Shown here: positions 54,074-61,924 of the stretch, piece after piece | How the letters are laid out: every line of letters begins with the position of its first letter | How positions within the stretch are numbered: position 1 is the stretch's first letter | NCBI GenBank assembly: GCA_002328185.1 | Contig: DCWQ01000039.1 | Coordinates: 36,035 to 100,034 of the forward strand | Reading direction: 5' to 3' | DNA from: Dehalococcoidia bacterium UBA2158 | GTDB taxonomy: Bacteria; Chloroflexota; Dehalococcoidia; Lucifugimonadales; UBA3495 | Length of the DNA: 64,000 nt | Notes under the pieces: model-generated | What the model saw: the letters and a program-made list of their open reading frames with translations, nothing else | What the model was told of the DNA's origin: nothing | The model's database searches: none | Translations under genes and position numbers: made by a program

Positions 54074-54098
54074 AGCTGATAGCTGACCGCTGACAGCT
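54074..54098. repeat. AGCTGA-type repeat, copy 3
   Basis: AGCTGATAGCTGACCGCTGA followed by CAGCT, right after the hydrolase stop and 18 bases before the next LLM start. It is related to copies 1 and 2 by small shifts of the repeated AGCTGA unit. Confidence 0.7.
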
Positions 54099-54115
54099 TT
54101 CTCCAAAGGAGAACA

Positions 54116-55249
54116 ATGAGTCTCGACGTTTATTACTTCACCGAGATGCCCTACCACCACATCGACGACGAACTGGCCGAGCAGTGGCCGTCCCTGCGTC
54201 TCACCTTTCCCAACAGTTACTTCGACCCCAACAAGGCCACCGACCTGTTCAAGCGGTACCTGGACGAGTTCCAGTACGCCGAGGAAGCGGGCTTTCAGGG
54301 GTTGATGATCAACGAGCACCACAACACCCCGTCATGCATGGACGTTGAGGTGAATATCACGGGCGGTATCCTGGCCCGGCTGACGTCAAAAGCGAAAATC
54401 CTGATGTTGGGCAACATGCTGCCCACGTCCGACAACCCGCCAAGGCTGGCCGAAGAGATCGCCATGCTCGACGTCATATCCGGCGGCCGCATCGTCTCCG
54501 GCTTCGTCCGGGGCATCGGCGTTGAGAGCTGGTCCCACAACACCAACCCGGTGCACAACCGGGAGCGGTTTGAGGAATGTCACGACCTGATAATCAAGAC
54601 CTGGACAACCCCCGGCCCCTTCCGTTGGGAGGGCAAGCACTACAACTACCGGGCGGTGAACCCGTGGATGGTGCCGGTGCAAAAGCCTCATCCCCCAGCT
54701 TGGGTCCCAGGGACCGGCAGCCCTGAGACGGTGGAGTGGGCGGTCAAGCACCGCTACACCTACGCCGCGTTCCTGACCGAGCTAAGCAGGGCCAAGACGC
54801 TGTTCGACTCTTACCGGGAACAAGCCGCCAGCGCCGGATGGGAAGCGAGACCAGATAAGTTCGCTTTCATGATCTGTGCCCACGTCAACGAGACCGACGA
54901 AAAGGCCCAGGAATCGGGCAAGGCCTTCATGTGGCGCATGGGCCATCCCCTCAAGGGCCCCAAAGAATATTGGGCGCCGCCGGGATACTTCTCCCAGGCG
55001 GGTGTAGCCGCCAACGCCGCGCGCCGCCAGAAGCCCATGAACGAGATGACATACGAGGAGCTCCAGGAGAACTATCACCTGGTGGTCGGCAGCCCAGAGA
55101 CGGTCATCAAGAAACTGCGTCACATCAAAGACGAACTCGGCACCGGTTCCCTGCTCCTTGAGGCCCAAGGAGGCCCGCTGTCCCACAAGGACACCATGCG
55201 GTCCATCAAACTCCTGGGCGAAGAAGTAATCCCAGCGCTCCAAGACTAA
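54116..55249 (+). CDS. LLM class flavin-dependent oxidoreductase (paralogue B of the cassette)
   Basis: The 377-residue protein is very like the one at 51915: LMINEHHNTPSCMDVEVNIT, VSGFVRGIGVESWSHNTNPV, HNRERFEECHDLIIKTWTTP and FRWEGKHYNYRAVNPWMVPV, ending VGSPETVIKKLRHIKDEL. Paired shared segments point to gene duplication. RBS GGAG lies 6 bases before ATG 54116. It may form a second half of a two-oxygenase route or an enzyme with overlapping specificity. Confidence 0.88.
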   Translation: MSLDVYYFTEMPYHHIDDELAEQWPSLRLTFPNSYFDPNKATDLFKRYLDEFQYAEEAGFQGLMINEHHNTPSCMDVEVNITGGILARLTSKAKILMLGNMLPTSDNPPRLAEEIAMLDVISGGRIVSGFVRGIGVESWSHNTNPVHNRERFEECHDLIIKTWTTPGPFRWEGKHYNYRAVNPWMVPVQKPHPPAWVPGTGSPETVEWAVKHRYTYAAFLTELSRAKTLFDSYREQAASAGWEARPDKFAFMICAHVNETDEKAQESGKAFMWRMGHPLKGPKEYWAPPGYFSQAGVAANAARRQKPMNEMTYEELQENYHLVVGSPETVIKKLRHIKDELGTGSLLLEAQGGPLSHKDTMRSIKLLGEEVIPALQD

Positions 55250-55266
55250 CGGCAAGAACCAAAAGT

Positions 55267-55303
55267 CCCTCTCCCGCTCACGGGGGAAGGTTAGGATGGG
55301 GGC
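55267..55303. repeat. Dispersed 39-base intergenic repeat, copy 2
   Basis: CCCTCTCCCGCTCACGGGGG, then AAGGTTAGGATGGGGG. Related to copies at 43619 and 61852. Lies in the convergent gap after the LLM gene. Confidence 0.6.
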
Positions 55304-55315
55304 ACACCCACGGCA

Positions 55316-55942
55316 TCAGCCGGGCTCGCCCAGCTTGCCCCTCAATTCGCCCACAGAGAACCCGACATCCTCGAGACAGCCTTGGACCTCGGCTGTCGCC
55401 AACAACGACACCAGCCATCTGCGTAACGTGGTGGCTGGAGTTTCCCCATCCCCGGAGCCGTCGTAAATCTCCTGGGCGAACTCAAATGATGACCTCATGG
55501 CCGTAGCCCACAGTTCACTTGCGGCCGGATCGATCTTCTGCCGGGCACTCAGACCCTGACCCAGAGGATGACCATGGTCCGGAAGAGGACTTGGCGGTGC
55601 GTCGCTGCTGTTCTTGACCCGACCGACATACATTTTGTCGGCCCGTCTTTCGACCGTGTATTCGAAGTCGATTTGGCCCTCATAGCGTTGGGCAAACGAG
55701 TTAGTAGCAGGCAGATTCTCCATCGCCCAGTTCCGGAGATGGTAGACCGTGATTCCCAGCTGTTTAGCCAGGGTCAGATCGAATTCACGAAACCGGTACA
55801 AACATGCCCCGGCCAAGTGCACAAAGCTGGGGTTCTGCTGCATCGAGAGGGCTTCATTGAAGGCGATCTCCCAAACAACATAGGCCTCGTGAAAGTAGAA
55901 GGCATCGACGTTGGTTTTTCCGGGCTGCGAGAGACTGGTCAT
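55316..55942 (-). CDS. Protein of unknown function
   Basis: Start is ATG 55942 (MTSLSQPGKTNVDAFYFHE); 31 residues of the longer frame overlap the upstream gene and are not used. The 208-residue soluble protein shows VVWEIAFNEALSMQQNPSFV, TLAKQLGITVYHLRNWAMEN (helix-turn-helix-like spacing, but not a clear regulator motif) and SSFEFAQEIYDGSGDGETPA. No family is recognised. It begins 8 bases after the stop of the dehydrogenase gene on the same strand, so the two are probably co-transcribed. Confidence 0.6.
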   Translation of the reverse strand: MTSLSQPGKTNVDAFYFHEAYVVWEIAFNEALSMQQNPSFVHLAGACLYRFREFDLTLAKQLGITVYHLRNWAMENLPATNSFAQRYEGQIDFEYTVERRADKMYVGRVKNSSDAPPSPLPDHGHPLGQGLSARQKIDPAASELWATAMRSSFEFAQEIYDGSGDGETPATTLRRWLVSLLATAEVQGCLEDVGFSVGELRGKLGEPG

Positions 55943-55949
55943 CGCTTGC

Positions 55950-57026
55950 CTAAAACAGGCAGGGCACCGACATCTCAGCGCAGGTGTCCCGAATCGATCC
56001 GGCCACGTCGGGATGCAGCGGAATCCCCTCGTCACGGCGGACTTCCTCGACTTCAGCCTCGGGTTGGCCCGCCACCAGCACGCGGTCGTGGCCCGGAGCC
56101 GGCTTGGTGGTCTTCATCATTTGCAGCCACTCGTCCATCTCGGCCTTGAAAGGCCCAACGTCGGTGAACGCTTCGATGCTGTAGGCCGCCACCATATGGC
56201 CAAAGTTGGGCCGTCCGGGGACCGCTCCGTAGCCAAACCCGGTCAACACTCCGGCCAAGATGTCCACCATGCAGGAAAAACCGTACCCCTTGTGGGAACC
56301 CAACTCGCGGTTGCTGCCTAGAGGCACCAGCGTTACCTTCTCCGGGGCATCTGATTCTTCCATAATCGGATTGCCGTCTTCGCCGGCCAGCCAGCCGCCA
56401 GGGATGGGCGAGCCAAGCCTGGCTGCGATGCGTATCTTGTTCACCGCCACCGAGCTGGTGGCCGCATCGAACACGAAGGGCGGTTCGTTCAGGGCCGGCA
56501 CCGCGATGGCGATTGGGTTGGTGCCCAGCCGGGGCTCGGCGCCAAAGGTGGGCAGCACCGAGGGCGGGCAACTGGTCATGCAGATGCCGATCATGTCATG
56601 TTCCAGGGCCATCATGGCATGGTAGGACGCCATTCCCAGGTGCCGGGCATTGCCGATGGTCACCATTCCCACGCCAACATTCTTGGCCTTTTGGATGGCG
56701 ATATCCATGGCCTTGGGCGTGATGATCGTCCCCAAACCCCTGTCCGAGTCCACCGTCGCCGTGCTCGGAGTCTCCCGAATCACCTTCCAGTTGGGCCGTG
56801 GGTTGATGGAGCCTTCCTGGTAGCCCGTAATGTAACTCTTCAGCATGTTGGAAACGCCGTGGGAGTCCACACCCCGCAGGTCGGCCAGCACTTGGACGTC
56901 GGCGGCCAAAAGGGCGTCCTCGGGCGGCACACCCAGTTTCTCGAAGATATTGGCTACGGTCTTTTTGAGGTCGTCACCCTGGACGAACTCCGCATCATCA
57001 TGACTAACTTTGAACTGCTCGAGCAT
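55950..57026 (-). CDS. Malate/L-lactate dehydrogenase family (type 2, YlbC/ComC-like) oxidoreductase
   Basis: The 358-residue protein belongs to the Ldh_2 NAD(P)-dependent family: VLADLRGVDSHGVSNMLKSY, GLGTIITPKAMDIAIQKAKN, GVGMVTIGNARHLGMASYH, GTNPIAIAVPALNEPPFVFD, then GSHKGYGFSCMVDILAGVLT. The family includes malate, sulfolactate, ureidoglycolate and 2,3-diketogulonate reductases, so the 2-hydroxy acid substrate is open. It is first of a two-gene minus-strand unit with the unknown gene at 55316. Confidence 0.88.
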   Translation of the reverse strand: MLEQFKVSHDDAEFVQGDDLKKTVANIFEKLGVPPEDALLAADVQVLADLRGVDSHGVSNMLKSYITGYQEGSINPRPNWKVIRETPSTATVDSDRGLGTIITPKAMDIAIQKAKNVGVGMVTIGNARHLGMASYHAMMALEHDMIGICMTSCPPSVLPTFGAEPRLGTNPIAIAVPALNEPPFVFDAATSSVAVNKIRIAARLGSPIPGGWLAGEDGNPIMEESDAPEKVTLVPLGSNRELGSHKGYGFSCMVDILAGVLTGFGYGAVPGRPNFGHMVAAYSIEAFTDVGPFKAEMDEWLQMMKTTKPAPGHDRVLVAGQPEAEVEEVRRDEGIPLHPDVAGSIRDTCAEMSVPCLF

Positions 57027-57090
57027 TCTCTAACTCCCCGGGCGTCTTTGAGGAAAGTATAGCATTCGGCCCACGCCCAGAGACCCAGCC

Positions 57091-57119
57091 TTGGCCTCAG
57101 CCTGCCACGTTGCTATAAT
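57091..57119 (+). promoter_or_regulatory. Promoter of the M42 peptidase gene
   Basis: TTGGCC (57091-57096), 17-base spacer, TATAAT (57114-57119) with TGC before it (extended -10). The ATG at 57163 is about 37 bases after the likely start. Confidence 0.6.
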
Positions 57120-57162
57120 CCCGCCAACCCGGGCTAACGCATAACTTCCTTACAGGTGCCAC

Positions 57163-58269
57163 ATGACCAACCCCAGAGACGAGGCGCTGGACTTCCTATC
57201 CCGGCTGGGCAGCAACCCAGCGACGGCCTTCAAAGAAGACGGCGTGGCTGACACTGTCAAAGCCATCCTGGCGGAGATCGGCCTCAGCTTCGAGCAAGAC
57301 ACATTTGGCAACATCATCTCCAAGGTCGCGGGGACCGACCCCACCGCCAATCCCCTAGCCGTAATCGCCCACATGGACCATCCCGGGTTCGAGATTACCG
57401 GCAGCCACCCTGACGGCTATATCGCCACAGCCATGGGCGGCGTGCCCCAGTCAAGTTTTGAGCCTGGAGTGCCAATCCAAGTGCTCCTCCCCGACGGCAG
57501 CCGGGTCAGCTGCGCAACTGGCGGCAAACACGGCGACGACAAAGACCGCCAGGTGATCATCCGTCTAGACCAACCTCAGGACCTGGAACCACCCATCTCC
57601 GCCGTCTTTGATATGGTGGATTTTGAGCTAGACGGCGAGATCATCCGCATGCGGGCCGTGGACGACCTGGCCGGCTGTGGCAGCATCCTGGCCGCCCTGG
57701 CCCAGCTAAAGACGGGCGAGGCGCCACCGGGAGACGTGTACGGGGTGTTCACACGCGCCGAGGAAGTTGGCCTGGTGGGCGCCAGGCTCATGGCCGAAGC
57801 CGGTACTCTGCCGCCGGAGACGCTCATAATTTCCGCCGAATCCAGCCGCACGCTGCCCGGAGCAGAGATGGGCGAAGGGCCCGTCATCCGCGTGGGCGAC
57901 GCCGGGTTCACCTTTACAGCCGACGCTGAATCTGTGCTGATCCGAGCCCGTGAAACCCTCAAAGAGCGTGATAACGCTTTCAAGTGCCAGCGCCAACTAA
58001 TGAGCGGCGGCACCTGTGAGGCCAGCGCGTTCGCCGTCTTCGGCTACCAGACCACCGGCATCGCCTTCCCGCTGGGCAACTACCACAACGACGCGCCAGA
58101 AGGCCGCATCGAAGCCGAATACATTCATGTTGACGACTATCTAGGCGGAGTGGAGCTACTCACCGAAGCCGCCCGCCGGGTCTCCGACCGTACCAACACC
58201 GCGTTCCGCCAACGCCTACGAGAGGTGCCGTCAGATATGCGGCAAAGAATGTTAGACACTGGTGGGTAA
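57163..58269 (+). CDS. M42-family metallopeptidase (deblocking aminopeptidase-like)
   Basis: The 368-residue protein has the M42 metal ligands: AVIAHMDHPGFEITG (His), MRAVDDLAGCGSILAAL (bridging Asp), FTRAEEVGLVGARLMAE (catalytic Glu and ligand Glu), LIISAESSR, and GNYHNDAPEG near the end. M42 enzymes form large tetrahedral complexes and release N-terminal residues from peptides; related members act as glucanases. A role in peptide use fits the neighbouring amidase, M20 and gamma-glutamyltransferase genes. A repeat-flanked gap follows. Confidence 0.85.
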   Translation: MTNPRDEALDFLSRLGSNPATAFKEDGVADTVKAILAEIGLSFEQDTFGNIISKVAGTDPTANPLAVIAHMDHPGFEITGSHPDGYIATAMGGVPQSSFEPGVPIQVLLPDGSRVSCATGGKHGDDKDRQVIIRLDQPQDLEPPISAVFDMVDFELDGEIIRMRAVDDLAGCGSILAALAQLKTGEAPPGDVYGVFTRAEEVGLVGARLMAEAGTLPPETLIISAESSRTLPGAEMGEGPVIRVGDAGFTFTADAESVLIRARETLKERDNAFKCQRQLMSGGTCEASAFAVFGYQTTGIAFPLGNYHNDAPEGRIEAEYIHVDDYLGGVELLTEAARRVSDRTNTAFRQRLREVPSDMRQRMLDTGG

Positions 58270-58283
58270 CCCTCCGCCTCACC

Positions 58284-58437
58284 CGTCATCCCGGCCTTCG
58301 CCGGGATCCTTGGAGCCGCGCATTAGTGCGTTTCCGATAGCAGAAGGGCCTAAAATCCGCCGCACCAGAAACGTCCCATGAACTGCATAATGCCTTAACC
58401 AGTAATTACATGGATTCCGGCCTTCGCCGGAATGACG
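58284..58437. repeat. Pair of inverted short repeats flanking about 100 bases
   Basis: CGTCATCCCGGCCTTCGCCG at 58284 (core through GGATCC, 58309) and GGATTCCGGCCTTCGCCGGA at 58412-58437 are inverted relatives (ends CGTCAT...GGATCC and GGATTCC...ATGACG). Each arm can also form its own CCGGC-TTCG-GCCGG hairpin. The enclosed DNA has no gene. Confidence 0.6.
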
Positions 58438-58474
58438 CTAGTAATCGAATTCAAAGTGACAAAAGGGGTACCAA

Positions 58475-59923
58475 ATGGCCGTCAAAGACATAGCGTTCCT
58501 GTCAGCCACGGAACTGAGCTCCGCCATCAAGGCCAAGGAGATCTCCCCGGTTGAGGCCGTGGAAGCCTACCTGGACCGCATAGAGCGCATCGACCCCCAT
58601 GTCAACTCCTACATCACCGTCACCGCCGAACAGGCCCGGCAGGAAGCCCTGGAGGCCGAGAAAGAGATACGCCGCGGCGATTACCGTGGCCCCCTCCACG
58701 GCATCCCCATGGGGCTCAAGGACCAGATCTACACGAAGGGCGTCCTCACAACCGACGCCTCCAAGATCAGATCCGATTTTATCCCCAAGTTCGACGCCAC
58801 CGTGGTGACCAATCTCAAGAAAGCCGGGGCCATCACGCTCGGCAAATTGAACATGAGTGAGTTCGCCCACGGGGAACCCCAAAGCTCAGCCTTCGGCCCG
58901 GCACGCAACCCCTGGGACCTGACTCGCAGCCCCGGCGTATCCAGCACCGGGTCTGGTGCCGCCACCGCCGCCCGCCTCTGCGCCACGTCTCTTGGCGAAG
59001 ACACTGGAGGCTCCATTAGAGGCCCGGCCGCCAACTGCGGTCTGGTTGGTCTACGTCCCACCTGGGGACGGGTCAGCCGCTACGGAGTCGACGGCGCCGG
59101 TTGGTCCTTCGACACCATCGGACCCATCTCACGCACCGTTGAGGACTGCGCCATCACCATCGGCGGCATCGCCGGTTACGACCCGCAAGACCCTTCCACC
59201 CACAACGTGCCCGTGCCCGACTACCAAGCCGCCCTGACCGGCGACATCAAGGGCCTCAAGGTAGGAGTCGTGAGGGAACTGCTAGACCCCGAAGAACTGG
59301 AGCTAGACCCACAAATGCGCCAATCAGTCCTGACGGCCATCGAAGTGCTGGCGGAACTGGGCGCGGACGTGAGACAGGTGTCCATGCCCCTGGCTGAGAA
59401 ATCGGGCTATATCACCCGCGCTATCACCCACGTAGACCGGGTGAGCCTGCGTCCTGAGTACCTGCGGGAACAACCCGAGGGCTACCACTACAACACCAAG
59501 ATCCACTTCACCGCTGCCAACCTGATCCCGGCCCAGGTCTACTACAAGGCCCAGAAGCTGCGCACAATGGTGCGCGAGCAAGTGCTGGGTCTATTGAAAG
59601 ATGTAGACATCCTGATCCAGCCAACCTCCGGCGCGCCCGCCAACATCATCAACCTAGACCAGAAAGTAGACAGTCAGGAGCACGCCAGAAAAGCGTTATC
59701 GGCCGGTGGATTCCGCGGCCCCTACAGCCTGAGCGGAGCCCCCGCGCTATCCATTCTCTGCGGGTTCACCTCGGCCACGGACGGTCCAAATGGAAACAGC
59801 GGCCTCCCCCTAGCCATGCAGATAGCCGGCCGCCCATTCGACGAAGCAACGGTCTTGCGGGTAGCCCATGCCTACGAGCAGGCAGCAGGCTGGAATAAGC
59901 GAGTGCCGCCCGAAGCCGTCTAA
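58475..59923 (+). CDS. Amidase (GatA-like amidase-signature family)
   Basis: The 482-residue protein has PLHGIPMGLKDQIYTKG (catalytic Lys), the amidase signature around GSGAATAARLCATSLGEDTG with DTGGSIRGPA (nucleophilic Ser), and SRYGVDGAGWSFDTIGPISR. It hydrolyses a carboxamide. The gene lacks gatB/gatC neighbours, and the signature has T for the usual G (SSTGSGAA), so a catabolic amidase rather than Glu-tRNA amidotransferase is more likely. RBS-like AAAAGG lies 11 bases before ATG 58475. Confidence 0.88.
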   Translation: MAVKDIAFLSATELSSAIKAKEISPVEAVEAYLDRIERIDPHVNSYITVTAEQARQEALEAEKEIRRGDYRGPLHGIPMGLKDQIYTKGVLTTDASKIRSDFIPKFDATVVTNLKKAGAITLGKLNMSEFAHGEPQSSAFGPARNPWDLTRSPGVSSTGSGAATAARLCATSLGEDTGGSIRGPAANCGLVGLRPTWGRVSRYGVDGAGWSFDTIGPISRTVEDCAITIGGIAGYDPQDPSTHNVPVPDYQAALTGDIKGLKVGVVRELLDPEELELDPQMRQSVLTAIEVLAELGADVRQVSMPLAEKSGYITRAITHVDRVSLRPEYLREQPEGYHYNTKIHFTAANLIPAQVYYKAQKLRTMVREQVLGLLKDVDILIQPTSGAPANIINLDQKVDSQEHARKALSAGGFRGPYSLSGAPALSILCGFTSATDGPNGNSGLPLAMQIAGRPFDEATVLRVAHAYEQAAGWNKRVPPEAV

Positions 59924-59934
59924 AGAAAACCCGG

Positions 59935-60444
59935 CTACTGCCGGTCCTGCAGTTCGTCTATCTGCTCGCGGGTGCGATCGTAGATCTGAGGGACGTCCCA
60001 GCCTTCTAGGCCGGCGTAGGTGTCTATCTGGGAACGGTGGTGGACTTCGTGTTCCAAGAGCATCATCAGGATGCGCCAGCCGCTTAGGGTGCCGTCGGTG
60101 TCGATCATCTTGATGCGGCGGTTGAGCCATTGCGCGGGCGTTCCGGATATCTGGCTTTGGAACTCAACAGCCGAGGCCTCCAGCGCCGGAATCCAGCCCG
60201 ACTGCTGCTCCGTGCTGGGCGGCATCCAATCGTACCGCCACCCCTTGCCGGTGTACGCCGAGGCGAAGTAAATCCTTGACTCGCAGATGTGGTGGACGAT
60301 CTGGGCGATGCCCCAAGCCTTTTCACCCTCGCCCCTAGACGGCTCCCAACTCGCAGCGGGCGGCGGCAGCGCCTCGATATCCCGCAGAGTCCGCCGGTGT
60401 ATTGACCGGAAGAAGTTCAGGTACGCCTCAGGGTCGGTAATCAT
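59935..60444 (-). CDS. DinB-family protein
   Basis: The 169-residue four-helix-bundle protein has the metal-binding His pattern AQIVHHICESRIYF and LLEHEVHHRSQIDTY characteristic of the DinB/YfiT superfamily, whose members include thiol-dependent transferases and damage-induced proteins. Reaction unknown. It converges with the amidase gene over an 11-base gap and lies just downstream of the M20 peptidase gene on the same strand. Confidence 0.82.
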   Translation of the reverse strand: MITDPEAYLNFFRSIHRRTLRDIEALPPPAASWEPSRGEGEKAWGIAQIVHHICESRIYFASAYTGKGWRYDWMPPSTEQQSGWIPALEASAVEFQSQISGTPAQWLNRRIKMIDTDGTLSGWRILMMLLEHEVHHRSQIDTYAGLEGWDVPQIYDRTREQIDELQDRQ

Positions 60445-60466
60445 CTTGAGTTCACTCCAAAAGCGC

Positions 60467-61825
60467 CTATTTGACAGCTAGCAGGTCGTAGGCCAGGGCC
60501 AGCATTATCCTGGTGCCGCTGATCAGACTCTGAATGCCCACCGACTCGTTGGTGCCGTGGATGAAGGCGATCATCGGGTCGTCGTCAGGGTGCGAGCCCT
60601 GCATGCCGTATGTTGTGGTGCCCAGATTGCGGGTGAACCGAGAGTCGGTGAACCCGGTGGTCAGCGATGGCACCCACTGGATATCGTCCCGTTGCAGCGC
60701 GTTGGCGGTGCTGATCTGGATGCGATGGGCGAATTCGGTCTCGAAGGGCGAGGCGTTGGGGATGGACATGTAATCAATGTCTATCCCAACGCCCGGGATG
60801 CCGTCCAGAATCTTGTCCAACTCTTGCCGGACGTAGGCCTCGTCCTGGTGGGGCAGCGTCCGCACATCGCAGGTCAGCCGGACCGACTCGGGTACACTGT
60901 TGGACTTGATGCCGCCCTGGATCATGGTGGGCGTGATGGTCATCCGGGACAACGCCTTCATGATCGAGGCGAATCGAGGCTGGCTCTCCTCGTTGTCGGC
61001 GATGATCTGGTCGATGTTGGCCGGCGAGGGTTTGTCCTCGATGGCGAAGGTAGACAGGTGATCGAACAGGCTGGTGGAGGTGTCCCGTTCTGCCTCGTAG
61101 GCCTCGATGCGCTTGACGACCTCCGACAACCCAAACAGAGCGTTGGAACCCTGCCAGGGGGTGGAAGCGTGGGCGCTGGAGCCTCTGACTTCGATCTCCA
61201 ACTGTAACCGGCCCTTCTCGCCGATGCCCAGGAGATAGGTCAGGTTCCCGGCTGCCGAGATGGGCACGCCGCCGCCTTCGTTCACAGCATAGGGCGCCGC
61301 CAATTTCCCGGGGTGATGCTCGGCCATCCAGCCGAACCCGTAGCGGCCGCCGTGCTCTTCATCGGCGCAAGACGCCAGAATAAGACCGTCCTTCAGCTCG
61401 ATGTTGTTGCGTTTGAGCAGTCGCATGGCGATCAATTGGCAGGTGAGCAGGGCTTTGCAGTCCGACGCCCCGCGCCCGAAGATCCGGCCGTCGGCCACCG
61501 TGGCGCTGAAGGGTGGGAAGCGCCATTTCTCCTCTTCCTCCACCGGCACCACATCAAGGTGGGACATGAACATCAGCCCGGCCTTGCCCGAGCTGCCCTC
61601 CAAGCGCGCAATCAGGTTGCCCCGGTCGGGAGCCGACTCGATGGTCTCGGATGCGATTCCATCCTCCGCCAGCCATTTCTCGATGTACCGGCAGGCTTCC
61701 GTCTCGTTGCCAGTGGGCATGGCGCCGGTATTCACGGTGGGTATTCGCACCAAGTCCTGCTCCAGCGAAACGATCTCGTCCCGCATCTCATCGACTTGGT
61801 CCAATAAGCTCTCTAGGTCGGGCAT
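60467..61825 (-). CDS. M20-family metallopeptidase
   Basis: The 452-residue protein shows FMSHLDVVPVEEEEKWRFPP (metal His and Asp), IFGRGASDCKALLTCQLIAM (bridging Asp), LASCADEEHGGRYGFGWMAE (catalytic Glu), a dimerisation domain and MQGSHPDDDPMIAFIHGTNE near the C-terminus. M20 enzymes trim dipeptides or deacylate amino acids. Substrate unclear. It is the second gene after the gamma-glutamyltransferase on the minus strand and is followed by DinB. Confidence 0.9.
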   Translation of the reverse strand: MPDLESLLDQVDEMRDEIVSLEQDLVRIPTVNTGAMPTGNETEACRYIEKWLAEDGIASETIESAPDRGNLIARLEGSSGKAGLMFMSHLDVVPVEEEEKWRFPPFSATVADGRIFGRGASDCKALLTCQLIAMRLLKRNNIELKDGLILASCADEEHGGRYGFGWMAEHHPGKLAAPYAVNEGGGVPISAAGNLTYLLGIGEKGRLQLEIEVRGSSAHASTPWQGSNALFGLSEVVKRIEAYEAERDTSTSLFDHLSTFAIEDKPSPANIDQIIADNEESQPRFASIMKALSRMTITPTMIQGGIKSNSVPESVRLTCDVRTLPHQDEAYVRQELDKILDGIPGVGIDIDYMSIPNASPFETEFAHRIQISTANALQRDDIQWVPSLTTGFTDSRFTRNLGTTTYGMQGSHPDDDPMIAFIHGTNESVGIQSLISGTRIMLALAYDLLAVK

Positions 61826-61851
61826 CTATGCCTCCAATTCCATTCAATAGT

Positions 61852-61890
61852 CCCTTCTCCCGCGCACGGGGCAAGGCTAGGATGAGGGCG
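61852..61890. repeat. Dispersed 39-base intergenic repeat, copy 3
   Basis: CCCTTCTCCCGCGCACGGGG, then CAAGGCTAGGATGAGGGCG. Matches copies at 43619 and 55267; it lies between the M20 gene and the gamma-glutamyltransferase gene. Confidence 0.6.
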
Positions 61891-61924
61891 CTGCCTATGG
61901 TTCAACCGGGCTCTCGAAGCAGCC

